A stretch of DNA of 64,000 nucleotides from Epiperipatus broadwayi (lineage: Eukaryota; Onychophora; Udeonychophora; Euonychophora; Peripatidae), in the NCBI GenBank assembly GCA_028023455.1, contig JAQFVV010013081.1, positions 188,001 to 252,000 on the forward strand, in the 5' to 3' direction. Positions 36,241 through 46,728 of the stretch are shown piece by piece. Below the pieces are notes generated by a model. That model made no database searches. It saw nothing but the letters and a program-made list of their open reading frames with translations, and had not been told where the DNA came from. The number at the start of each line of letters is the position of its first letter. The first letter of the stretch is position 1. The position numbers and the translations under genes were made by a program.

Positions 36241-36815
36241 AGATGTTAGAATTCCTCATAGCGTGGTATGGCTCTGGAAAACTGTTCTGATGTTATACTG
36301 ATTGCAGATTTGTCTACTATTTTTGGAATATAAAGGTGCACTACAATACCAATAATTGTCTTTCTCTTGATGTTTCTTTTTGTTGTTTATTTAACATTTT
36401 CTAGCTGATGGATAACCATTTTCCATAAGAGTTTTGGCACATACTAACTTATCTAAAAAAATTATTAAAATAATTTTTCATAAAAGAAAAACATATTTAA
36501 ATGTTGAAGAGTTTATTACAGTTTATTTTCGTAAAAGAGTTTGAAATAAAAGTTATAAAATAATTTGTTAAAAGGAGGGAGGGGGAGTTTTGTTAGAAAA
36601 GATAAAACTAAGAGTTCATAGAAGTTAAAGAGTGTTATTATTATAAATTAAAAGTTAAAATATAAATCTCTTTTCATTCCGGTTTATTAGAATAAATGCG
36701 TATATATGTGCGACATAAATAAAAATAAATGTTAGCTTGTTAATAAGATAAATGCATGTTAAAATTATATTGAAAAACACATGAAAATAAATATTGAAAT
36801 GAAATATATTTAACA

Positions 36816-37371
36816 ACAGCGGTGGGCTACTAATTAAGGATATAAAAAAAACCATGTTTTGAAATGGCTACTACTAATTGAACAATCTTCAAAAACACGT
36901 TGTCATAGGATTAATTACTAAAGGAATTTCGACAACACCTATTGCCGGGGGATATTAAAATGAAAACAATTCGCATATATAAATAGCCAGATTTTTATCG
37001 GAGTTCAGTTTCAGCCTAGTTTTCAGTGTCAGTCTTGTTTAAATTATGTATCCAGAAACAGAAATGCATTGCTGAGCATCTTATGGAAATATACGATCTT
37101 CTTTCAGCCCTTAGTCCAACAAGATCAGCAAGACCTGCCCGTGAAATAATGTCAACAGCTCAGAAATCCTCCGTCAAAATTCCACTGTCTCCAAGAATAA
37201 AACCAACGGATTAGCATCAAATCTCCTCAAGAAACGTCAAAACTAACCGGTTAGATATCCTTTATTAGATATACTCCGTCAGAAGCAGCTAACAACAAGC
37301 AATATCCACGTTCCAAAAGTCCTAGGTAAAATATTTTATTATTCTCATTTATATGTAGTAGCCACCGCTGT
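36816..37371 (+). other. Promoter-bearing segment bounded by short inverted repeats
   Basis: ACAGCGGTGGGCTACTA (36816-36832) and TAGTAGCCACCGCTGT (37356-37371) are inverted copies differing by one inserted G. Between them lies a core promoter and about 300 bp of transcribed-looking, less AT-rich sequence with a short frame (37026-37214). It may be an LTR or other element nested in the PLE insertion. It is unlike the PLE arms. Confidence 0.45.
36975..37015 (+). promoter_or_regulatory. TATA box and initiator-like core promoter
   Basis: A TATATAAATAG box at 36976-36986 is followed about 29 bases later by gTTCAGTTTCAG (37003-37014), close to the arthropod initiator TCAGTY, as in LTR promoters of Ty3/gypsy elements. 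Box spacing is canonical. Confidence 0.5.
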
Positions 37372-38064
37372 AATTCGTAAAAATTCAAGATTCAAATTAT
37401 ATAAACTCTATAAGCATGCATAAAATGAACTATTGATGTGTGTGTTTGTGAATGTGAGATAATTTATCGATGTCAAATATTATTTATGCTTTTCGTAAGA
37501 TATATATTATAATGTGTTAATTTAAAATGTGCGTGTGTTATATTAGTTAAAAAATTATAAAGATGTTTAAATTTAGTAAATTAATGTTAGTTAATAAATT
37601 GTCTTTAAAATTAAACTCTATTTGTCGGTCAATTCTTTTTATAAATTTCTTTTACAATTCTTTTATCAATTATTTTAACCATTAATTATGTATAATCTAT
37701 TAGTGATTACAAATAACTGAGCTAGTCGTGGATTTAGGCGTTGGGTTAGTGGTCATTGCTCAAAGTGCGTTGTTTATTCTTTCAGAATAAATAGCTGGCG
37801 CCTGTGTCTACATGAAACAAAAAAGTGCTTTGAACTCTGGTGTTGAATTCAACAGTCGAGAAGAAGTTATGTCCTGGAAATGTAACGCTAGTTATATACT
37901 TTATAGCTATCGTTTGGGCATACATACTCTCCGAGTATGTTCTTCTCTGCCTAAGAGGCCGGTGTTTCGAGAACGCATATTCGAACCCGGTACAATATAG
38001 ATATTTTCTTTTTCCAAATTGCTGGTTTCTAAACAAACTTCTTTTGCTCTGTTCCATAATGATA

Positions 38065-38485
38065 GTATAACTTCATGTTTTGTGTTTCTGGGGTGATTGG
38101 ATATATAAGCTAGGTATTTTCCTGTATGTGTAGATTTTCAGTAAACTGTAGTTTTGATTTTGCCATGAGGGAATCTTGTCACAAGAACATCTAGGAGTGC
38201 CAATTTTTGTTCTTGTTCTGATTCTATTGTGAATTAAATTGAAGGGGATATATTGTTGATGTATTTCCAAAAAGTTTGTAGCAGTACTTCACCATGTGGC
38301 CATACAACAAATGTATCATCCACATAGTGAATCCAAACTTTAGGTGGATATGGAATAGTTTTTATAGCTAAGGTTTCAAGTTCCATGTAAAATATTGCTA
38401 ATCAGGGGAAACAATGGTGAGGCCATAGCCATTCCTTGATTTTGTTGGAAGAATTCTGTGTTATATTGAAAGTAGGTTGTTTTTA
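38065..38485 (-). pseudogene. Penelope-like reverse transcriptase fragment
   Basis: The minus strand reads YFQYNTEFFQQNQGMAMASP, then SNILHGTWKTLAIKTIPYPP and KVWIHYVDDTFVVWPHGEVL. The YVDD catalytic box followed by TF(V)VWPHG is a hallmark of Penelope RTs. A frame then runs to 38073 with loss of similarity near 38100. Stops and at least one frameshift are present. It is bounded at 38490 by the inverted endonuclease copy. Confidence 0.88.
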
Positions 38486-38499
38486 TATTGGATAGAGAA

Positions 38500-38658
38500 A
38501 AAAAGGTACAAAGAAGAAAATTTAAAGAAGCTGCTCACATGACAATGGCAAAAAATCTCATAAGCCAACCTAGTGTGATTGTACATAATGTATGGAAACC
38601 ACTAATCAACTTTGCTCTTAGAAAAAAGTGGAGAAATCAGGAGGAACCTCATAGATAA
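38500..38658 (+). pseudogene. PLE endonuclease C-terminus, right (inverted) arm
   Basis: The plus strand encodes KVQRRKFKEAAHMTMAKN, ISQPSVIVHNVWKPLIN and KKWRNQEEPHR-stop, nearly the same as the left-arm product. It starts abruptly at about 38497, next to the minus-strand RT piece, so the junction is the point of inversion. Confidence 0.75.
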
Positions 38659-38683
38659 GTATATGAAATTACTACAGACTGTT

Positions 38684-38755
38684 GCCTTTGGTTAGAGCAT
38701 TACCTTAAAATTCAGTACTCAAGAATCTAAGGACCCAGATTCGAATTCCTTGCTA
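38684..38755 (+). repeat. tRNA-like segment, right PLE arm
   Basis: Same segment as in the left arm: A-box TGGTTAGAGCA at 38689-38699 and B-box-like AGATTCGAATTCC at 38738-38750. The bases ggcaggatggct before the A-box in the left arm are missing here. The segment lies 26 bases past the endonuclease stop. Confidence 0.6.
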
Positions 38756-38760
38756 GTATA

Positions 38761-38830
38761 GTCACTGGTCAGGCCAGCAACATCTGAAGAAGAGGGGAGA
38801 ATAATACCTCTCGAAACTTGCATATACTAA
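38761..38830 (+). ncRNA. Hammerhead-ribozyme-like motif in PLE tail
   Basis: CTGAAGA (38784-38790), stem AGAGG/CCTCT (38791-38795 with 38807-38811) and CGAAAC (38812-38817) form the conserved CUGANGA - stem II - GAAA core. Upstream, GTC (38761-38763) is followed by a CTGG-tcagg-CCAG hairpin, where a cleavage triplet and stem I would be expected. However, the bases adjoining the core (caacat) do not extend that stem well. Penelope-like elements are known to carry hammerhead motifs near their ends, which raises the prior. Activity is unproven. Confidence 0.45.
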
Positions 38831-38965
38831 CCTGTTTGATGTGCTGTTACTTACAGTTGAATGTATTTGGAATATTTAAATAATGTTAAATTTTTCTAAA
38901 AGACATTTAATACACATATTAGATGATGGAAATAGTCCAATATAAAGATACATACTCTTAGGTAA

Positions 38966-39242
38966 GTTGGATTTATATTTTGATTAATCCTTTTTATCTA
39001 ATCATTCAATAGCCAATAATTACATTCAAATATATTCACATATTTAATTCATGTATATAGATGCATATTTAATTCCTGTATGTAGACATATTTATCTCAT
39101 GTATGTAGACTTAATTCATGTACATAGACTCATATTTAATTCCTGTATGTAGACACATATATAATTCATGTATATAGACACATTTAATTCCTGTATAGAT
39201 ACATATTTAATTCATGTATGTAGAACAGTAACCCTTTTTTAG
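38966..39242. repeat. Repeat C, copy 1, right part with 25-bp minisatellite
   Basis: It continues repeat C (gttggatttatattttgatta, compare copy 2 at about 52243). From about 39040 it becomes a variable array of units like catatttaattcatgtatrt then agacac, about 25 bp each, also found at 52340-52510, 53190-53290 and 53450-53545. It ends at aacagtaaccctttttta, where copy 2 instead continues to ggataaacaatgcatttac. Confidence 0.65.
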
Positions 39243-40496
39243 TTAACTAGTTCACTCTCCTTGATGCCATATTGAATTTTTAAAAAACTGGCTTGAGTCA
39301 CAATTTCTAATTTATCATTAACTAAGTTTAAATTATATCTTCATTGATAATTTCTTTGTATTCCTCATAAAATTATCTTTCAAACCATATATAATACTTT
39401 TTACCTGAGATAATCCATAGTTTCAGAATCTCCAAAAGTGTTCGCACATAAATTCATTTTTATCATGTACCCCAAAGGTGACAAATCTCAAAGGTGTCTG
39501 TAAGAAAAAAGTTCATCCTAATAAAAGGTACAAAACAAATCATTTACAGAAGATGGATATGCATTTATCAATTGGCTTCTTGTCTATCTAAAACTAGAAA
39601 TTGTAGGTTACTCTGTATTACTGATAAAATGAGTTTCATCACTTCATTTTATATTTTTTGTGTACATCAGTGATGTTTATATTCTTTATGCGCACTAGTG
39701 ATGCTATTTTGTTATATTTATTGTCCCACAGAGATATAATTTATTTGCATATAGCTCATTTCTAACTATAGAAATGAAAATAATGTGATGCAAGATGTGG
39801 CAAAACTACTGACACCACAGCATGAGTAACAAGCCATAGGCAAAAATCAGAATTTGATTCTTTGTCTGTATACAATTTCATGTGGTATATACACAACTAT
39901 TGTAGTTATCTCCACATCTACACCATTTGAAATCTTTCTTTGTTGGTTATAAGTGTTTATATTTTCACATGGTACTATGCCCAGTAAATTTTGAGATTGC
40001 TTTGTCAACTGCAAAATTTCTGTATATTGAATAATCAGTCCTAAAATTTACATTGTATTGCTCTATAATATCTTAATTTTTTATATATAGACTTTACTTG
40101 TTATATAAACACAAACCTGTAATTGCAAAGTCAGTAATATAAATATAATAATAAATTATTAAACCTTTTGAGAATCATTATGGCTTGAAAATAATATTGT
40201 CTAAACTTAGATCAGAGCCCCAAAATTACATAAACTACTTCTGTTGTATTTGAATACAAATGTTTAAATTTATATACATACAAAAAAGAGCATAAATGAT
40301 ATATAATTTATATACTACACAGACACCAGTACAAGCACAAACATACTATTTATCAAATAATTTTAAAAAATTTACTATTTAAATAATTAAAAATACTTTT
40401 TTTTTTACTTACAACCCTTCTAATTCAAACCTCCAAAATAACATAACTATTTTTGAAATAAAATACTTGTTTTCAACTTCATCTTTGAGTGGTAAG

Positions 40497-40985
40497 TTTT
40501 AAATTGTGCTTTACGCAAAAAAGTGAAGCTTATTAGCAAAGAATTATATGGCTGAGCGCTTTCAGAGAACTTAAGTCTCCATATTCATAACCTACTTTAA
40601 GCGAAGTTTAGCAGTAATTTATGTAAAGTTTTCTTTCATAACATTTTCTGGAGATTGCAAAGCACGATTGTTTTTGGTTTATCGCACAGTTGTCATTTGC
40701 AATAAAGAATGTCTCCTTAATCTTTTGTTTCATATCATTACGTTCAATGCATAGTGCCCTTGCCATAATGGGTTCAAACACATGGTCTGTTGTTTTTTGG
40801 TGCTCAAAGAATATGAACTTATTTTCAGTATTATTTACAGCTCTCCTGCATAAATAATGATGTTGAGATGTTATGGTTGTAATGTTGGCACAGGTCTACT
40901 CTACATCCATTGGGTGGGCGTGAAATTTTATAAACTGCTTGGGCTATTTGATCAAAAGGTATTTTGTCTTTGGTATTGTTTATGT
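40497..40985 (-). pseudogene. Inverted partial copy of PLE endonuclease end
   Basis: On the minus strand the sequence matches 41488-41960 closely, encoding VYKISRPPNGCR... and SSLFMQESCK... then FFEHQKTTDHVFEP-like text. It joins the plus-strand part at about 40985 (taccaaagacaaaatacc side). The inner junction has no spacer, giving a tail-to-tail pair. Confidence 0.65.
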
Positions 40986-41900
40986 CGATGAATTCAGTGG
41001 CACCAGAACAAATAATAACAGATATTCAAAAAGAGCTGCAAACACAAACCTCCTTAACAATTAACTGCATATCAGAAAACCTCCAGCACAATGTTAAATA
41101 TCTGAATATTCAAGTTCATAGAGACCCACACCAACCTACCTACACCATGATAGTCAAGCCATTGGAAATTTGAGGATTTATATATTCGAACTCGACCAAC
41201 TCACATAAATTGGCTGAACTAACTTCCTTCCCGCACACAAATCAAACTATGTAAATTTGAAGCCGACTGCGAAAAGAACACAAATTATATTAAAGAGCTG
41301 GAAAATGTTGGATTTTCACACAACATCTACAAAAAGATTAGGAAATTTCAAACTAATCTACAAATTGACATTGTTAGAAACAATAAACCAAGAATACTGC
41401 TATCTTACATACCATCAATTTCTAGGAAATATAAAATATTTGCCGAGTCCTTCGAACTAGGATTCCACACCCCACCTTCAACAAACAGAATGATAAACAA
41501 TACCAAAGACAAAATACCTTTTGATGAAATAGCCCAAACAGTTTATAAAATTTCATGCCAATCAATGGATGTAGAGTAGCATATTATGAAGAGACCCGTG
41601 CCAACATCTCACCATCATTATTTATACAGGAGAGCTCTAAATAATACTGAAACGAAATCCATATTCTTTGAGCACCAAAAAACAACAGGCCATGTGTTCG
41701 AACCCACTATGGCAAGGGCATTATGCACTGAATGTAATGATATGAAATGAAAGATTAAGGAGGCATGCTTTATTGCGAATGACAACTGTGCAATAAACTG
41801 AAAAGAATCGTGCTTTGCAATCTCCAGAAAATGGTCTTTATGAAAGAAAATTTTGCATAAATTATCACTAAACTTCACTTAAAGTAGGCTATGAATATGG
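40985..41900 (+). pseudogene. Penelope-like RT C-terminus and GIY-YIG endonuclease
   Basis: Plus-strand frames give LQHNVKYLNIQVHRDPHQP (RT thumb region), then an open stretch from about 41220 to 41577 with ELENVGFSHNIYKKIRKF, YIPSISRKYKIFAESF and VYKISCQSMDVE-stop. One base out of frame YYEETRANISPSLF follows (YIG half), then FFEHQKTTGHVFEPTMARAL. The order RT tail - linker - GIY...YIG - H...GH is that of PLE ORFs. It differs in sequence from the 35-38 kb PLE, so at least two PLE families are present. Several stops make it inactive. Confidence 0.75.
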
Positions 41901-42665
41901 AGACTTAAGTTCTCTAAAAGCACTCAGCCGTATAATTCTTTGCTAACAATAAGCTTCACTTTTTTGCATAAAGCATAATATAAACTTTTTGTTGTATTTG
42001 AATACAAATGTTTAATTACATACTACATAGACATCAATACAAACACCAACATACATTTATCAAATATTTTTAAAAAAATTTACTATTCAAATAATTAAAA
42101 ATAAAAAAATTTAAAATATTATAAAAAATTTTTTTTAATACTTATGACACTATATTCTAATTCAAAAACCCCCAAAATGATATAAACTACCTTTGTTGTA
42201 TTTCAATACAAATGTTTAATTATATACTACACAGACTTCAATACAAATACCAACATAAATTTATAAATATTTTTTAAAAATTTATTATTCAAATAATTAA
42301 AAGTAAATTTTAATACTTGTGAGCCGATATTCTAATTATGTTTTGAAGGCCTTGGCATGCGAAATTACTGGCACATTTTTAATCCATTTTCAGAAGCTCT
42401 TTGGCCATTTAAAAATTTTTGCCTTTATCTCCATGAAAAATAGTAAACTTAATAAAAAATTAAAGGAAGATACAAATAAAAATATTCATAAAAAATTTAA
42501 TTTTTTTCGGATTTCAACATAATATATCTCATTCAAAAGAGAATTGAATAACAAAGCAAATGCTGTGATTTCTATTGACAGCATGCTAGTAGTTTTATGT
42601 CATTTTAAAAAGAACAAAATTTCAATGATGTGCCTCCACAGTGCTGCATCACCGCTATAAACAGT

Positions 42666-43960
42666 CAACCTGTTAAACATAAAGCATTTACACAAATTGG
42701 GGCATGTCTATTTTAAATTAAATTTTTATGTTATAATTTTTATATTTCTTTAAGCAAGTTGAACTTTAACAATTTGACATATATTTCTTATACTCTTTAT
42801 TATAAAGCTTAACTTCAAATCAATGTTACAAATTTTATCACTTTAAAAAAATTCAGTGAATTCATTATAGCATGTCACCTTTTTTGTCAACGTATTTCAA
42901 TTTACCTTTTTTTTTTAATTTTAATAACAATAATAGCAATTATATTATTCTATAAGAAATTATTTTGGTACATAACATTTTATCATTTTGTTGAATTAAT
43001 CATTTTAAATAACTACGCTTTATTTTATCTTTTGGAAATGCTTTTCTTACAGCATTTTTTTAAATACCTTTAAATATATCAAATGTTATCTAGAGTTTTT
43101 TTATCTTTAAATTTATCTGTTGGTGATTCATCATTGTTAAATCTTCACATTAAAAAGGGATTTCTCTCAGAGCTGAATGGTATACATTTTCTTTGGTGGT
43201 CACTTAGGCATGTTTTTTCATCTTCCATGGTGTGGGAAAGGAGAGCAAGCTATTTTCTCACCAAACCTAGTGTTTTCCATGTAGAAAATTTGCTCCATAT
43301 TGCAGTTTTACAGTAACCATGGGTTTCCCCTACTAACTTCTGCACTTCTTTAATTACTGGTCATGGGGTCTCCAAACTTAGTCCAATTATTTAAACTCTT
43401 TATTGTAGCCTGACTAAATACTGAACTGCTATTTACTGCAAAGCAACTGCTGCAATCAATCAACTGCAACTCCTGGAATTGATCGATTGCTCACTTTAAA
43501 TACTCCAACTTCCCATGATTTTTTGATCATCTTTTTTATCTCACCCACACTGACCAACATGTTTTTCAAAAACACATTGACTTCTTTTGTCTAAGAAAGT
43601 GACACTATCTTTTTTCACTGAACACATTGCAGCAATTCTATATTGTAATTCATAAATATTCAGCGCTAATAAAAAAATATATTGGTGACATTTGAAATCA
43701 CAGATTTTTAATGATAAAAATTTATTAATTAATTGTGATCATTTGATTTTTAATTATACATTTCAAATATTAATTTTTCTCCCCCCCTCCCGTTTTCAGA
43801 GAATTTGAATTTACATATATTGTTTTGACAATGTGAGTGAAAAACTGATTTTAATTCACTGTCAATTATCTATTTTTCTTAATTTCACTCACTAAAAGTG
43901 TCACCTTTTTAATCAAACCATTTTAAAATGGGGGGAAACATCCATATATATATTGTGACC
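42666..43960. repeat. Repeat B, copy 1
   Basis: About 1.3 kb aligning with 53300-54830: shared gtctattttaaattaaatt, tttattataaagcttaactt, tatctgttggtgattc, cagagctgaatggtata, tactgcaaagcaact and acatgtttttcaaaaaca, ending ttttaaaatgggggg. There is no ORF and no terminal structure. It follows repeat C in both loci (with the insertion removed), so C and B are parts of one longer repeat of at least 3 kb. Confidence 0.75.
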
Positions 43961-46576
43961 TTCTGGTTTGGCACCAGAAATAATATTTATGATTGTATGG
44001 TATTGTATCAGCAACATCTGATATATTACTTTAAAAAAAATGAAATAATGCGAAATTTTAAAAAAAAATGTATTTATGATTTAAAACTATGATTAGAAAT
44101 ATTTATAGGTGCAATTTAAAATTTATTAGATGTTTAGTGGCTTACTTTAGGGTATAATTAATGATAGGATAGGGAGTGGCTTGTTATACACATAGTCAGG
44201 TCAGTTTGAGTTGGTGCTAATTTGTTTTGTTTATTCACACATAAATAGTTAGACTTGTTTTGGTGGTTCTCTAGTTCATTTGCTTTACACATTTTAATTT
44301 ATAGAATAAACAGCGAAGTATGTTTCACTCATCATCATTAAAATAGCCATTTAGTCATATCAGTTTAGTGTCTAGAGTGCATTGTTAGTAAATATTCATG
44401 AATGTCAATATCATTATTCAACTTCATTTTTCATTCATATGTTTCATTAAATCATTAGATATCACATTTCATACCCAATTATTTAATTTCATAAATAATA
44501 GTGTTGAAAACCAGCTTAACTACATTTTAAGTGAATTAATGAATTATTATACAATAGTTATATTAAAAAAATATTTTATTAATTAAAACAATTGATATTA
44601 GTTTTTATTCTGTTGTTTTAAAAGTACAGAATATTTAATTCTTAATTCAATTTAATATTAATATTTCTTTTTATTTATTTAAAAGACAGAATGATTTTTT
44701 CCCCCACTTATTTTTTTTTTTAAGACAAAAGTCTTGCATAAATTAAGTCTTGATTGCTGTCTAGTGATCTTTGAACTTTCAGATATCTTGAACTATTGGA
44801 AGAGAAAAATTGTGAGGTAATCTTTTTAAAAAAATCTATAAAAACAATTGCCACTACAATTAACACACACACCACACTCCTACCGTTTGACCTTCTGACT
44901 ACTAGGCCAGCTACAACTTCAAACTGCTAAAGGATCTTCCAATACTGTTTCACTTTTAAACAAAGTTTAATAGTATAATTTTTTTCCCTTCCAAAGTTCA
45001 AGCTGAAAGCAACATATTTTATTGTTTCAAAAATGTGTGTACTTAAACTACACTAAAAGATACATTGGTCTTATCCTTGGCTGACTATTTAAATTCTTCA
45101 ACCGTTGTCAAAGATACATGTAAGTGCCTATATATTATATTATTTAAATTGCCACTGTTAAAAGTAAAAATGGGAATGAATAATAGTATTATAAATTTTC
45201 CTAATTTAAACTTGAAATTGAAGGAAAAGAATGTATGTTTATTTGTCAAAATCATTTTTCTCAAGTTTTAATTATATTTTTAAGGGAATAATTGCAGAAC
45301 TGTTGTTAAACATTTTCAGAACTCTTTCTAAAAAAAATTATGCTAATTATAAAAGAAGATTTAAAAAACACGTATGAATTGTTTAATTTTGTCTTCATTA
45401 TTGTTGGAACATTTTTGTAACTATCTTTGTTCTTACCTATTTAAAAAAAATACAGGATTAAATGTGCAAAGTGAATTTGTTGTTCATATTTACCTGTTTC
45501 CAGACTAATAGAGAAATGAATTTATTAAAATAGACTAATTATATAACTTTGTTTTGTTAAATGCATTCTTCACTAGTTGTGAAACTTTTCTGTCTAAAAA
45601 TATTGCTAGTAAATTCATTTAGACAAATATTATTAGCTAAAATATATTGCTTAATTAGAATGGCTTTAAAAAAATAAAATAATACGTTTGAATGTCCTAG
45701 GAAGAAAGTACTTCTTCATTTGCATCATTAAAATATATTGCTTAATTAACTGAATTCCTCATATAATGTCAACAGCAATTCATCAGCTGATAGTTGAGAA
45801 CATTGAATTTGCTCTTATGAATTAAAATAATAGTTTTATTTTTCCTGCAGGACACGTGTTTGTGATATATATTCGTCAATATTGATATTTGCGTGAAAAT
45901 AATTATTATTCATTTTGGAGAAATGACCAAGGAACGTCATTCATAAACTATTAATAAACTTTCGTTTTTCAACCCAGAAGAAGAAAACAAGACCTTATTT
46001 ATTTATTATTTAATTGTATCTAGTATGTAAACAGTTTAAGGGTTGTTTTATTATCTTTATTATTATTATACTGCTAGAACGTATCCTAAATTTACAATAT
46101 TAATGGAAGATTTTGTACAGATAATTTTTTTTTTATTGGTTTAATATAAATTTTGCCGTGCATTATGTTATAATATACGTGCGGTGCATGGTAAGGGACG
46201 GATGCATCCATGTAATGTTAATAGGGGTGATAGCTCTTCTTTAAAAGAAGCACATTATATATGTTCTTATGTTATATCTATGCATTTCCAATAGATTTGA
46301 AAAAATAATTATTTTCAATAATCATTTAGCCTGAAATATAATTTTTTATTATTTGTCTAAGCCAGATTTTTTGCTTTAGATGTGTGCTAATATAAATGCA
46401 CTATAAAAAAATTATTTTGTCTTGTTTACCAATAGAATTATTGCATTGTTTCCCAACCATTATTAGTATGATGCCAAACCATAAATAGTATAATATCAGA
46501 TATGAAATATTTTTTTTATTGCTTTTACAATTAGTAAGTGACATTTTGACAGTAGTTATTTGCTACTGGGATTTGA

Positions 46577-46728
46577 GTATTATTATGCTTGTAGATGTGT
46601 GTACATTATTAAACTTAGCTATAATATGTTAATTGCAAGTGCAAATTTGAATGGTCTGTGTATTATTATGCTTGTAGAGGTGTGTACATTATTAAACTTA
46701 GCTATAATATGTTAATTGCAAGTGCAAA
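46577..46728. repeat. 69-bp tandem direct repeat
   Basis: 46577-46645 and 46660-46728 are the same except for one base (gtagatgtgt against gtagaggtgt), separated by 14 bp, for a period of 83. This is a recent local duplication in otherwise single-copy-looking DNA. Confidence 0.85.

Larger units (their letters stand above)
35605..38951. mobile_element. Penelope-like composite insertion with 14-bp target duplication
   Basis: The 14-mer atactcttaggtaa flanks the insert (35591-35604 and 38952-38965). In copy 2 of repeat C the corresponding text is unbroken (atactctttggtaagt at about 52230), which proves an insertion. Inside, two inverted arms (about 35650-36130 and 38495-38945) each hold the end of the endonuclease ORF, a tRNA-like segment, a hammerhead-like core and a shared tail (atttggaatattta, gatggaaatagtccaatata). 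Between them lie a reverse transcriptase piece (minus) and an unrelated promoter-bearing segment. Inverted partial copies are known in Penelope elements. Confidence 0.8.
40230..42350. mobile_element. Penelope-like element with inverted 5' partial copy and tail repeats
   Basis: A left arm (about 40497-40985, minus) and right arm (about 41488-41985, plus) are inverted copies of the same PLE 3' end (shared ataccaaagacaaaatacct, tggatgtagagtag, gtgctttgcaatctccagaa). Between them is upstream coding sequence on the plus strand. Outside the arms, a ~200-bp unit (ttgtatttgaatacaaatgt, tactacacagac, ctattcaaataattaaaa) occurs once on the left (about 40235-40430) and twice in tandem on the right (about 41990-42185 and 42197-42340), all in the same direction. 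Confidence 0.75.
39243..42665. mobile_element. 3.4-kb insertion in repeat C/B containing inverted PLE copies
   Basis: Repeat text broken at 39242 resumes at about 42670 (aaagcatttacacaaattgg, compare aatgcatttacacaaatcgg at 52546), so about 3.4 kb was inserted. A possible short duplication (gttaa) flanks it. The first kilobase (39243-40230) is unassigned AT-rich DNA. The PLE structure occupies 40230-42350. Confidence 0.6.

Noticed and set aside
37725-38000. Possible tRNA or SINE (gggttagtggtc and ttcgaacccgg motifs)
   Set aside because: The A- and B-box-like motifs are over 200 bp apart and no cloverleaf can be drawn.
39040-39240. CRISPR-like short repeats
   Set aside because: The ~25-bp units are contiguous and variable with no unique spacers, so this is a minisatellite in eukaryotic DNA.
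43963-44390. Possible solo LTR starting TGTGACC
   Set aside because: No matching second copy, no target duplication and no clear CA end were found.
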